Shown: positions 35,681 to 46,968 of the stretch, piece by piece
How positions within the stretch are numbered: the first letter of the stretch is position 1
Layout: each line of letters opens with the position of its first letter
DNA from: Parachlorella kessleri
Lineage: Eukaryota > Chlorophyta > Trebouxiophyceae > Chlorellales > Chlorellaceae
Direction of reading: 5' to 3'
Assembly: GCA_001598975.1 (NCBI GenBank)
Contig: BBXU01000875.1
Span: forward strand, 1 to 64,000
Length of the DNA stretch: 64,000 bases
Notes under the pieces: generated by a model
Database searches by the model: none
Seen by the model: the letters and a program-made list of their open reading frames with translations, nothing else
Told to the model about the DNA's origin: nothing
Made by a program: the position numbers and the translations under genes

Positions 35681-38016
35681 TCACCCAGGAACAAAGTAGT
35701 CCATCTGGGTGACAGGCAGGTTGAGCGGGGAAGACTGGACCTGATCCCATGGCACAAACACAAAGGGAGCCAGCCCCCGCCGGTGGCTGCGCTGCTGTGC
35801 TCCCTCCATCTCCTCTACCTCGCCATCCGGCTCTGCACCAGGCAGCCGCAGCAGCAGCCACACTTGCTTGCAGCAGCAGCAACACTGTAGCACATCCGCT
35901 GTTGCCCACACACCATATAGAAGCCGTCACCATGCAGAGGTCACAGCAGCAAGGAACTGCCCGCAGCCCTTTATGCGCCTATATATAAATACTAGCCCGC
36001 CCACCGCTGCCTGGATGGGGCATGAATGGCATCAGCCAAGGGAACCGTGCAGCCGTGCCCTGTTAATCAGCCAGGGTCCCCAGCCTCGCTCACCGCTCAT
36101 GGGCAGGACCATGCCATCCGCCAGGTCATAGGAGACGATGCTCTCCACATCTAGCCGGTTGTTGGCGCCGCGCACGGTGGACCGCAGGCCCAGCCGCGAC
36201 CTGATCTCCGTGGTGGTGCGTGAGTCATACCGCATCGCCGTCAGCAGCCGCGAGCCCTGCCGGCAGCGGACGAGCGCAGTCAGCAGACGCCCCCACACGT
36301 GCAACCGACCCTCCATGCAGGGCCAGCGCTGTGGCACCTATGTGGGCACATCAGAAGGCCAATGCACACTGCCCAGCAGCGACACCAGCACCGCTGCCAC
36401 CAGGTAACTGCTCCCAGGTCGGTTGAGACGCTGGGCCCGGCGTGATGGACTACCCGGATAGACAGCAGCGATTGCGGCGCCTCACCTCCAGTTTGAAGCG
36501 GCCCTGGTACACGTGCTCCTGCTGCTGCTTGTGAGCCCGCGGCACCGACATGAGGCTCCGCGCCACCTTGGAAACAAACTCGGGTGTGGTCCGGTACAGA
36601 AAGGTGCCTGCAGGAATGCAGACAAGTGAAGTACTCAAGAGGTGTGATGCGCTTCTACAGGCCCAGGCCACAGCAGGGCCCAGCCAGGCCTTGTGCAGCC
36701 ACCACCCTGGTCCCATTGCCCGAAACTAAAGTTCGTGCACAAAGCCTGACCCCACTACCTAACCTTTCCCCCGGCACCACAGCCAGTATAACACCAGCGG
36801 GTGAATTGTTGGGCTGCACATGGCCCTGTGCCGCTCACCATCTGGGAAGAAGCGGTAGTACCGGAAATAGCATACCAGGTGGACTGGGTTCTTTGTCTTC
36901 CATTCCACCACGCCAGTGCGCAGGTAGGTGTTGCGTGAAACATAGCACCCATCAAACCGCAGGTGTGGCCGGTCCAAAAACATTGTCTTCCAGCAGTTCC
37001 TGTAGGCAAAATGCATGGAGGGTAAGTCAACTTGACTGCTTACTCAACTTGCAAGCCATACATGAGCATCTGCAGTTCTGCAGGGAAAGGAAGCCACTGC
37101 TCAAGCCCTGGCAAAGCAGGGGCCACAACGTACTCTGCACACGTTACAACCACACCTGTACTGTGTGCGGACCAGCTTCTGATTTGCTGCAGAGTCTGTT
37201 TTTTGAAAGGCCTCCAGGCATGCGCGGCGCCAGAGGCAAGGTGAGTTCCCCACCGCCCGCCACTGGCGGCAGACACACTGCGCTGCCCCCAGGGCTGTGA
37301 TGGGCAGCCTGCCAAATATGGTCAGCAGCAGCTCCTCAGGCAGCAATTTCTGGATGAGCGCCAACTCAACCTGCAGGTGAGGAACGGGCCATGTGAATTT
37401 GCGTGTGCCTCACATGCCGGCTGCGAGTGAAAATAAAGCGCCCATGCCTCAGAGGGACGGAGGGGGCAAAAAGTTGAGGGGGGGGTGGGGGGGGGCCTCC
37501 TGCCACACTCTGATAGAACCCATCAATGCGCCCTTGGCCCTTCCTCACTCTGTCTGGCTCACATTCCTAAGTATTGCGGAAACACCCTTTGACAGCCTCA
37601 CCCAGGTTCCGTAAGGACGCGGAAGTCTTGCACGCCCCCAACCACACGCATACCCCATCCCACCCCCCTCACTTGGCCATTAAACCCTCCCGACACCGTT
37701 GCAGTCACGGAGAACCCCACATGGTCATTCCCTCACCTGATCACAGAATTTATACAGTGCTAACTGGCAACCAGGAACCCCAAGCACATGCGTCGTTCCC
37801 TTCAGCCCTGTCCACCAGCTTTGCCGGGACGGAGAGCCAACTCTTAGAGTTTCCCAACACAGCTGTAGGAGCTCCTTGACGCACCTCTGTTTGCGCTGCT
37901 GCTCCCCTCGGCCGGAGCCTCACGTTGTACAGCGCAAACCAGGGCCGGTAGACGAGGTGCTGGAAGTAAGCTGCATCCTGGGGCTCGGCAGTGCGCTGCA
38001 GCACCACTGTCGCCAT
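35681..38016 (-). CDS. FBXO9: FBXO9-type F-box protein
   Basis: Minus-strand exons: 38016-37885, 37370-37156, 36999-36839, 36607-36486, 36256-36094, 35832-35681; all in phase, 314 residues. An in-frame stop precedes the ATG. FBXO9 is the substrate receptor of an SCF (SKP1-CUL1-F-box) ubiquitin ligase; in animals it targets TTI1/TEL2 and tunes TOR signalling. The F-box is at about residues 53-95 (LLPEELLLTIFGRLPI, CVCRQWRAVGNSPCLWRRAC). The family-specific C-terminal domain follows: WKTMFLDRPHLRFDGCYVS, RYYRFFPDGTFLYRTTP, a central strand region with GRFKLEGS, and the end FVFVPWDQVQSSPLNLPV with QMDYFVPG. Human FBXO9 has an N-terminal TPR-like region that is absent here; only ~44 residues precede the F-box. 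The gene is divergent from CFAP157 with 364 bases between start codons. Confidence 0.92.
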
Positions 38017-38380
38017 GCCTGCTGTCTTGCAAGGCTAAATGGACAGGTCTGGTGGAAGGAAAGCCGGGCCGAAGCTCCAGAACGGCTCGTAGGGCTTTGC
38101 AACCTGCGAGCTCCCAGGCGAAGAGCACACTGCACAGTTGAAGGGGCAGCACTCGGTCACAATGTACTGGCCCAGTCGACAAGTTACCTCAAGGGGGCCT
38201 CAAAGCATGCGACCGCAGCAGGGCGCCGAATCCAAAGTCATAAAAAGAGCGTCGAGATATGCGTCGGGAGCACATAACCGGCACTGGGTATTCAACAGCC
38301 ACAATTCGTTGTCTGCTCTAGCCTTCCTTGTGTTATGAAGGAGTAGGAGGACGAGTTTAGCCCAGGGAGGCCAGCCCCAG
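38017..38380. promoter_or_regulatory. Bidirectional promoter of FBXO9 and CFAP157
   Basis: A 364-base gap between start codons on opposite strands. It must hold both promoters and leaders. No specific motif can be defended. Confidence 0.5.
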
Positions 38381-41300
38381 ATGGCGCCCAAGAAGGCCCC
38401 CCCAAAGGCTACTAAAGCCAAGGCGGACGCACCCCCGGAGCAGACTGAAGACGAACTCCTAGGCCTGCTGGCTGCCAAGGAACTGGAGGCGGCAAGAGCT
38501 CGTGAGAAGTTGCAGCAGTGAGCAGCAGTAACAGTATGTAGGATGTACTTAGCTGCGCAGGGTGCATACCTGCCGTGAGAACCAACGAGTCATCCATTCC
38601 TCGCCGTCCTGTAGGCTCGAGGCAGACAGAGAGGCGCTGGGTGCCGACAACTTTGCGCTCACGACCGAGGTGGATAAGCAGCGCGCCAACCTGAGGGACA
38701 TCAACGACTACCTTACCGCTGAAGTGCGAACCAAGGCAGCACGCATTTGCACTCTGGAGTCTCAGCTGGCAGCGACTCGGCAAGAACTGGAAGTTGCCAG
38801 CAAGAAAGCGCAGGTGTGTGGTGACCACACGGCATGGTGCCCACAGTTGGCAACCCTGCAAGGGGGTGTGGGTGGCTGCCCGAGTGGAAGCAGTAAATTG
38901 CACTGCTAGGGGGCTGCAGTCCGTATTGGGAAAATATAGTGGAGCTAGCGATCCGGCAGTCTAGAATTGAAGGTGGGGCCAAAGCAACATGCTAGTGTTG
39001 CGACATGCTGTCAGACGAAAGTAGGAAGTCGGTGGGGCGGCTTGCAGGATGAGGCTGATAGGAGGATGCAGAGCATGAAGGAGGATGTGGCTAGGAAGAG
39101 GGCGGAGCTGGCAGCAGCCCAGGACCGCCTCAAGGCATCAGACACCTTCCTGGCGGAGAGGGATCACATGCAGGTGGGCCCCTTTAGTGTCTTTTGGGGC
39201 AAGTGGCTTGGGAGGGCTGAAGTGCAGAGATGTTGCCGGCTACATGACTTGTGTCTTTGATCATGGAGCAACAAAGTGCACCCATTACCTCAGTCAGTAT
39301 GGGTACCTCCAAGGGGTAAGAGGTAAATAGCATCCCCCGGTCCTGTCGACCAACATTTGGGCTTGGTACGTGTGTGCAGAACCAGATGCAGTTGCTGCGG
39401 GACGAAAGCGATGAGCTAAAGAAGACGCATCACAAGGCGATGATGTGAGCTTGTGCAGCTGCCGGTGGTACTCTGGCAACCATATCAGACTGTGCCATCC
39501 TGCTGTGATTGTGTCTGTTGTAGTGGTATATGCTTGCTGTCATGTGTGCCTGCAGAGAGCTGGGGCAAAAGCTACCCAGAAAGAGAGCTCTGAGGTAAGG
39601 GCCTGCTTGAAAGTGCCACTCATTTTGCCGCCCGCAGAGAGCTGGAGCGCAAGCACGCGCAGGAAAGGGAGCTGTGGAAGAAGGAGCAGTCGGCAGCAGT
39701 GAAGCAGGCGCGTGAGGAGATGATGGCGCTTACCGACAACAGGCTGGACATCACCACCAAGCGGACCATCCTGGAGAACGAGCAGATGTCGGGCGAGCTG
39801 CAATACCAGTCCTGGCAGGCAGGCGCCGGTCCAGCTGAGATAGTATTGGAAGGGGGTGTGCCTGCACGCCTGCCAGCTTTGCATCAGGGCAGGTACCCAA
39901 TGTACTGCCCGAGCAAGTGCATCTCGGCATGTGCCTACAATGCACCAAATACACCCAGTCCGTGCATGGCTTGGGATCCTTGGAATCAAGCACCGGCACC
40001 AATGGGGGCATGCTGCCACGTCCCTGACTACACAGGCATGCATTCGGCGCCTGCTTCTCCATCCACTCCCTGGGCAGGTACCAGGAGCCTGGTACCGTGT
40101 GCCCCCCTTGGTCGCAGGTCCAGAACCTGGTGCAACGGAATGAGGCACTGCAGAAGGAGGTGGGCCAGTTGAAAGCCACGCTGGAGGTGGCTAAGAACGC
40201 TGAGGAAGAGCTTGTCAAGAAGAACCACCTGTGTGAACGCACCATTGAGACGCTGGTGAGCAGCTGCATGCGGTGGTGCGGCCTGGCTGAGGAGGAGGGA
40301 CACTGGCTGCCGGTTGCCGTGGCTCAATTTGGTGTCCACAGGTCGAGTAGTGCACCGTGGAGCAAATGACGGTGGATCTGCTCATGCCAGTGACAGGATC
40401 CCTTCTGGTTGCGCTCCATTTCAGTTTCCCAAAGTAATGCTTGTCTCCTCTCACTTTGCGCAGCTGGTCCGCCTGGAGGCCGACGACGCTGAGCGGGGCG
40501 AGGGGGGGCACCCCTCAGTGCTGCTGGACTACCAGGAGAGGATTGCGGGGCTTGAGGAGGAGGTGGGGTGGCCTCTTCATGGTGTCTGAGCGGGTGGGAA
40601 AAAGGGGCTGGCAGCGACTGTGCACCCAGCATGCTGCTCGGTGTATCAACTGCTAGGTCTGGCACTGTTGTGGAGCCAACCCCACTAAGGACCTCTCATG
40701 GTACGCCTGCTTCAAGTGAAGGGCAGTGCCAGCAACAAGCCTTAATAAGGCAGACAGGCAGCGCTCTCCAGGGCTGCCTGCGACATGCTGCTATACGAAG
40801 GGGAAACTCCTTTCGCTGCCATGATGTTGCTTCATTGTTCGCCATGATGGCATGCATAAGTGCCTCTAGGAGGAGGTTGCCGCAACTGCAGGTACATGAT
40901 GCGGTGGTGCAGCTGGATGACAAAGTGGAACAGGCGACACAGTTAGAGGAGCAGCTCAAGGCTGCAAGGTGAGCTCACTATGCTGGGTTGTCCCACACAT
41001 TGTCATACTTGTGGCTTGGCCTTGTTACAACAGTGTTGTACTATACCTGCGAAGCCTGCATCAAACCTGCAAGCCTGGCCTGTCCTCATGGCAGCATGTT
41101 GTCAGTGCTGCTTAGCGGAAGCTTGAGTGGTGTTGCAGGATGGAGCTTGCCGAGGTGAAGGGCAAGCAGAGAGGGCTCGCAGAGCTCTTGGCCAAGTGCC
41201 TCAGGGACACTCAGCAACAGTCAGCATCCACGACACATTGCGCCCCTGAGGGCCATCCTGTTGTGAGTGATGGACAAGAGCCACAAGGTGCGGCTGTGGT

Positions 41301-41560
41301 TACCCAACATTATTACTGAGATGTATGAGTCGGGGTGGGGACCCAGCATGGACCCTCCAGTTGATACCGACATTGATGCGTTTGCTGTCACTGTGCGCTA
41401 GATGACCTCTGCTTTTGGCGCACGCCAGTCAGCCCTGAGGCCGCTGGTCTTCCTTTCCTATCGCCTTGCAGGCCTACACCAGCTGGCTGCTGGGCAACCT
41501 GCCGAAGTTCTGCAGCAGCTGCTGCGCCAGCTGGAGTGTGGGCCAGATGGGTTGCCCTGA
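38381..41560 (+). CDS. CFAP157: CFAP157 cilia- and flagella-associated coiled-coil protein
   Basis: Exons: 38381-38517, 38615-38813, 39048-39173, 39380-39444, 39638-39818, 40118-40255, 40464-40562, 40892-40968, 41139-41287, 41472-41560; all in phase, 419 residues. CFAP157 is a basal-body and axoneme-associated protein needed for normal motile cilia or sperm flagella. The protein starts MAPKKAPPKATKAK, like the Lys-rich animal N-terminus, and is coiled coil nearly throughout. The most telling block is ALTDNRLDITTKRTILENEQ, followed by VQNLVQRNEALQKEVGQLK and KKNHLCERTIETLLVRLEAD. These match the animal pattern around TNRMWETTKRAIKEN and the following heptads. The intron after 39818 uses a GC donor (cag|gcaggc) in my model; a longer exon with a GT donor at about 39843 is possible. 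Family identity comes from remembered homologues. Confidence 0.82.
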
Positions 41561-42059
41561 AACGTTCAGTTCTGAGGAGTAGTTTAGTTGCTTAGTCTGT
41601 GCTGCCGAAGGGAGTACTTCAATACCAACCAGCCCCTGAGGTATAGAGCAACCCGTAAACACTTACTCTTATTAAGCTAGTAGCTTCTTTGTTTGCAAGT
41701 TATTTGGTCACTGCTGAACTGAGACGTGAAATACTAAACTGAGCGCTATTGCTGCCTGTGCAGCTGTAACAAGCTTATCAGCATGCTGCACTTGTCTGCC
41801 ATGGGCTGTGCCGCCGTATACCCGGTGTGAAGCTTGACGCCCGTGTAGACTTGGTTTTACAGATGGCGTGCGGCTGCAGTAGATATGGCTGCAAACATCA
41901 CCACCAGACATGCCACCAGATCACCACTGGCGCCCTCGCTGACACAGCACGTGCCCAAGCGCAAGGATCAATCCTCTACATCTTCCTTCGCCATCGCAGA
42001 AACAATAATACCAGTCTATCAGTTGCGCTTACTCACAGCACTTTGATCAATGTGGCGTC
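41561..42059. other. Intergenic between CFAP157 and the small membrane protein
   Basis: About 500 bases with no supported exon. A TGTAA at 41765-41769 probably ends the CFAP157 transcript. The rest would be promoter and leader of the next gene. Confidence 0.45.
41765..41769 (+). terminator. Putative TGTAA polyadenylation signal for CFAP157
   Basis: TGTAA about 205 bases after the CFAP157 stop codon. Confidence 0.45.
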
Positions 42060-42457
42060 ATGGCTCCCCCACAGAGACGAGGCAGTAAAGCTGGTTTAGT
42101 GGGAGCTGGGCTCTTTGGCCTGGTTGTGGTTGGCGGCCTCTTCCCTCTGTGGTATAGCCGGCACAAGAAGGAAAGTAGATTGACTGGATGAACTGCGGCT
42201 AAGGTGCAGCGTTCGATTATCTTAACATGCGAGGCTGGCTGCCGGCAGCCCCACGAATAAGGCTTGAAGGCTGATGCATGGGTCCTATAGATGGCTAAAA
42301 ACTATGACCCTATAAGGATGTGCTGCAGATTGACGCAAACAGACCATATGTGGGTGAGGCCGTGGCTCGTGGCGCTTACATAAACGCTGGCTCACGTGAT
42401 ATTGGCCCGGACCCCAACTACAAGCCAACCCCACGCTGGCAGGGTGACGAGAAGTGA
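42060..42457 (+). CDS. Small single-pass membrane protein, in-frame TGA before the intron
   Basis: Exon 1 begins at ATG 42060 and encodes a basic lead (MAPPQRRGSKAG), one membrane segment (LVGAGLFGLVVVGGLFPLWY) and RHKKESRLTG. It then meets TGA at 42189-42191. Past the TGA the frame runs TAAK to a good donor (aag|gtgcag, 42203/42204). Exon 2 (42329-42457, or from 42317) encodes IDANRPYVGEAVARGAYINA then GSRDIGPDP and a polar tail. Both possible acceptors are phase 0, and that donor is the only well-formed one in phase. The gene therefore joins only through the TGA. The tail resembles short plant membrane proteins ending with a GxYxNxGSxDxGPD motif; I cannot name the family. Options are Sec or readthrough, a nonsense mutation, a sequence error or an unconventional donor. 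It sits 59 bases before the CYP start codon. Confidence 0.55.
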
Positions 42458-42516
42458 TTGTGCAGACAACAGCACACGGCCAGTAGCACCGCAGCGGTAG
42501 GCAGACAGCAGTGACG

Positions 42517-45500
42517 ATGAAACTGCCTACAACAAGTCTACCTCGGCTGAGTCCCAGCTTGTTGCCTAACTCGGAGTCAGCACATCCCTCCCGAAGAGAG
42601 CCCACCTGGCAATGCAGAGCCGTGCGCAAGGTGGAGGGCAGGCATGACAACTGGTGGCATTTGAAGTCGTACACTAAAGTTGGACCTGCAGCAGCTGCAG
42701 CAGCGGGACAGGGAGCAGCTGTGCTGCCCCGCAGCATTGCTGCTGCGCTGGCCGCCGCCCTGCTGACAGCTGCTTCAGCACCCCCAGCAGCAGAAGCGGT
42801 GCTGGCATTGCCCAAGGGGCAGCTGCCTCGCACTGCCGAGATAGCACTGCGGCGGTCAATTCCTGCCTTCAACCGTGAAGTCAAGGATGTGCAAGACAAG
42901 CTAGAGGTGTGAGGAGACGGCCATCGCTTATGCATGAAGTCTGTTATGATCTTTGCTTGAGGATGATGCAAACGAGAAATGCATGTTTCACCGCTCCCCT
43001 GCTGCCCATGCGGGGCTTACCGGCATTTTAATGGGCTCAGACATCCCTGTAATATGTCAGCTTCTGGACGACCTGTCGCCTTGCCCGCCCATGCAGGATA
43101 TTGCTGTGAAACTTCGCATCCCCCAGCGGAAGCCCTGGAGCGGCATGGCTCAGAGCCTGGATGCAGCCGCCAAGGCGGCAGCTGACCAGGAGGCAATGCT
43201 GGTGGGGGTGTTGCCGCCCTACAGGGCCCAAGCAGAGGAGATGGTCACAGACATACAGCAGGGCCTGGACAGGTGGGTGGATTGGAGTGCTTCCTGACTG
43301 GCGTTTGGATCCTGAGACTTGTATGACTGGCGGGTAGACACCCAACCGGGCTGACAGGCCTCATAGCACGGTGTCAGGGTGTCGTGCCAGCTGCACAGGG
43401 CGCCCAGTGTGTGGGCTGCGGGTGAGGGCCAGGGACTCCCGGAGAGCTGAGCCGTGCGTGCCTTGCTGCCCTGCGGTCAAACAGCACGGCTCCCAGCGTC
43501 TCGGGCCTGGGTTAGGCCCTGGGAGTGCGGCAAGTTAGCCCCCAGAGAGGCGGTACAGGGCATGTAGCCATCCCCGTGCCAGTTATGAACTCGCAGTTCC
43601 CCCACGTAGACAACGGCTGTATGCTCCCAAGCCACCCCGAGCTCACATGTCCACCCTCGGCCATGCAGCCAGTCAGCACTGCCTAGCCAGCCAAGCCAGA
43701 CAGGCTTCCCCCCCTTGTGTACAGGCTGTCAGAGGCTGTGGCCAACAAGGACCCCGACAGGACCTCCCTGCGGGTGGCCTCCCTCCTGCGCCAGGTGGCG
43801 GACCTGGAGCTGCTGCAGGCGCCAGGCCTGCCGTACCGCGTCCCGCAGCAGTACAGGGACCTCCCCCGGCTCATCGGTGAGAACGTTGAGGCGGTGAAAG
43901 TGCCGTATAGGGGGTTCTTTTCTATGGCAGTCTGCAGGGTCTGAACCCAATACTGGACATAGGCCGGCACCATGGAGCAGCTGCTGCTTGTGTGGGCCCC
44001 CGTTTGACATCCGCGTGAAGGGATGGGTGCCCGTGAGAGATCGACACATTAGCCCGCGCTGAGGACGGGCAAACCGTGAAACAGGCTTGCTGCTGGTGAC
44101 AGCGCACTGCCTGAGAGCAAGCCTTGTGGCCTGCTTTGGTGTTTGGGGGCCCGCTGTGCCTGGAGCCATTCACGGTGTTGGCCGCTGGTCTTTGCTGCAG
44201 GGAGGGCCACTGTGGAGCTTGTGATCATGCCGGCAGCTGGAGAAGAGGACAGCCTTCAGCAGCCGCCAGCCACCCTTAGGATAGTGCTAGATGGCTACTC
44301 AGGTTGGTTTGCATAGGATAAAGGCCAGGGCCCTGAGGTGGGCGGCGAGAACAACTTTGCCGGCTTGTGGAGGCGTGCTCAGAGGGCTGGCTTGACCCAT
44401 CGTTGCCATGGTGGCCCTCTCATCCAGTAGTGAAGTGCCTAGCAGTACTTGCAGGTTTCCACCTGCGCAACTGCAAGGCAGCATGACTTTTTGTTTGTGG
44501 CTGTCTAGCACTATATTACAGGGTCGTAGAAAGGCATAGTGAACCGCATACCTGCGCTGCTTCACCCCACCATCCCTGACGACCATCCTCTCCCCACGCT
44601 TGCAGCGCCTCTCACGGCTGGCAACTTCGTTGCCAATGTCCTGGATGGCGTGTACAACAACACGCCCCTCAACACCACCTTCAACTCTATCTTGGTCGGT
44701 CAGCAGGCAAGTATATTTCCCTCAAGCGGGTTACGGATTCTATATGGCATTTGGGTTTGGGCTGTCCGCCTTAGCTTTTGGTGATTTGGTGCTCTGCCAC
44801 ATAGGTATCGGGGACAGACTGCCACGGCTTGATATGATATGCATCCGTTCGGTACCGCTTCATAAGCATCATAGCAGCGCACTAATCTTTGAACTTTGTG
44901 CACGCTCTGTGGCATGCAGCTGCCGGAGGATCAGGGGATCCCCCTGGAGATGCTACCGTTAGGCGACTTTGAGCCCCAGTACCGCGCTCAGCTGGACGTG
45001 CAGAGCGGGGAGCTGCCGGTAAGGGCAGAGGGGTGGACGGCTGAGAGGCCCAGGAGTACGTTGAGACTGTTTGAGGAAGGCATCAAGCTGGGCACATGCT
45101 ACAGGCATTCCAGATGCAGCCAGGAGGGTGACCTGGTCGACGCGCAGCGTTGCCCAGGCAGGGGTGTATGAATGTCAACCGTGGTTTGTGCTCTGGCTGG
45201 CTTCATTCTGCTGATGTAATAGCAGGCGCCAAGGCCTGTGCAGAACCACTGTAGCCCACATTTCAGGCCATTAGCAGGTTCTGGCTCGTACCAGTTTTCT
45301 TGGACGGAGAGTTCAGCGACGTCTGTGCTCCATGTGCTGCAGGTGCTCCCGCTTTCCATCAATGGTGCTGTGGCCATGGCCCAGCTCCCCTCAGACCCGG
45401 ACTCCAGCTCTGGTAGCGGCGACTTCACCGGTGTAGGGGCCCTGGGAGGCGGCACGCTGAACGGCGCTGTCTCCTCACGCCAGTGGTTCATTTACAAGTT

Positions 45501-45886
45501 TGACCGCTTCCAGGCCGGGCTGGCCGGGCTGAGCTTTGACGAGGGCAGCTTTGGCGTGTTTGGCTACGTGACGGAGGTGAGGGCCCTTGATATTGCTCAC
45601 GACTTGTTACACTGGACACTGACTGGGGGCATGCAGGACATGGGAGCTTTTGCTCATGGGGGAAGCCAGGCGGGTACAGAAGGGCAAAGGCTACCGCGGA
45701 GCCTGTGTTGGCCAGGCATCATGCATGCAGACATGGTGCGGGGCTCACCGTTTCACAAAGCAGATGCATGTGTAACCGCGTGCGCAGGGCGCTGACGAGC
45801 TTGGCAAGCTGGCAGGCGGTGATGTTGTGGTGGAGGCCAAGGTCCTCAGCGGGGCAGACAAGCTTGTGCGGCCAGCTGCCTCCTGA
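42517..45886 (+). CDS. Thylakoid-lumen immunophilin of the CYP37/CYP38 (TLP40) family
   Basis: Exons: 42517-42906, 43097-43272, 43725-43876, 44201-44302, 44606-44706, 44920-45018, 45343-45576, 45788-45886; all in phase, 450 residues. CYP38/TLP40 is a lumen cyclophilin-like chaperone for photosystem II assembly; its isomerase pocket is largely inactive. Residues 1-70 look like a plastid transit peptide. A lumen signal follows, with a single Arg, a hydrophobic core (SIAAALAAALLTAASA) and an AEA cleavage site near 94, suggesting Sec rather than Tat export. The next ~130 residues form the helical domain (EIALRRSIPAFNREVKDVQD). The cyclophilin-like half contains RATVELVIMP, RIVLDGYSAPLTAGNFV, IPLEMLPLGDFEPQYRAQLD, NGAVAMAQL, a Ser/Gly-rich insertion, and EGSFGVFGYVTEGADELGKL. 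Intron 5 is GC-AG (cag|gcaagt). CYP37 versus CYP38 is not settled. Confidence 0.92.
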
Positions 45887-46968
45887 TGCAGGGGAAGCAG
45901 GAGTGGGTTACAGTAGCGGGCAATTGGGACAGGCGCTTGAGTTTATGGCAGAAGGCTGTTAGTATGTAGCACCAGACCGAATGTTTAGGTGGCCAGGGCC
46001 AGGGCTACCTTGTGGCTGACCAGGAAACTACGTCTTGTGGTTGGCGTGATGCCTTGGTTGCCTGCAGGCTCTCATGCATGGGCTTCAAACCTTCAAGGCT
46101 CTGCAGCCTTTCTGATATAGGCATCTTGTCGTCGAAGACATTTTACAATAATGGGTAAATGCCCTTATTGTTACAGGCTTCCCGTGCGGGTTGCATCCAT
46201 AGTCTTTCACGATCTCTGCGCAATGCCAGTAACAGTGTTTACAGGTTTTAAGTCATCCTCCCATACGCCGTGAGATTTTGTTGATTGGGCCTGAGGGTGG
46301 GAGGTAAACAAGTCCAGTACGTGGAACTATGAGATACAGTTCAGCATGGCCACTAAGAACAGAGGCTAACAATTGAAAATATAGATAGATTCAGCCCAAG
46401 CAGCGCATTGTTGAACGCCTAGTGTCCCCGCTCGATTTCCAAGACAAGCAACAAATTATGACAGTGCGGGACAAGGTTACCAACTGGCATATCATAAGAC
46501 TAAAGTACAGCATGCTCACCAGAAGACCAAGGATTTAGGCCCAGGAAATAGACAGGCAATTAAGGACACAAAAACACTCCGAAAGAAAACATCCGACCCA
46601 GGAATATCATTGAAGGCAGTAGCCACGTACCACAGCATTAGATGGCACTTGTATGTTGCAACCCATACCTTGGGATGGTCACTTACCCGTCAGCCAAATG
46701 CAATCCTGCTGTGAAGATAGCAGTGCTCCCTACTGGGACCCCAGCGACAACCCCGGTGCTATACATATTACGCAAAACTTAGGCCCTGCCATGTGCGGCC
46801 AAAGCAGATCAAACCTGCCGTGCTCGATGTAGCGCATGTCCTGCGCAAACTCTTTTGCCCTCAGATTCCTCCACTAGCCAAAATCGCCCAGAGACGCTCA
46901 CCATTTGCGTCAGAGGTGCTGCCCATGCTGTATGCTGTCCCTTTGCCTCGCTAGCACTACGTGCGCGC
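45887..46968. other. Convergent intergenic between CYP and alpha-amylase
   Basis: About 1.1 kb without a supported exon on either strand, AT-richer in the middle. TTACA motifs at 46143-46147 and 46171-46175 could serve the amylase transcript, but they are about 800 bases past its stop. Confidence 0.45.

Noticed and set aside
42510..42580. Possible SECIS element (ATGA, then a caacaag/cttgttg stem)
   Set aside because: The stem is 7 bp, the quartet is not followed by a continuous helix and no AA apical motif is placed correctly; it also overlaps the CYP start.
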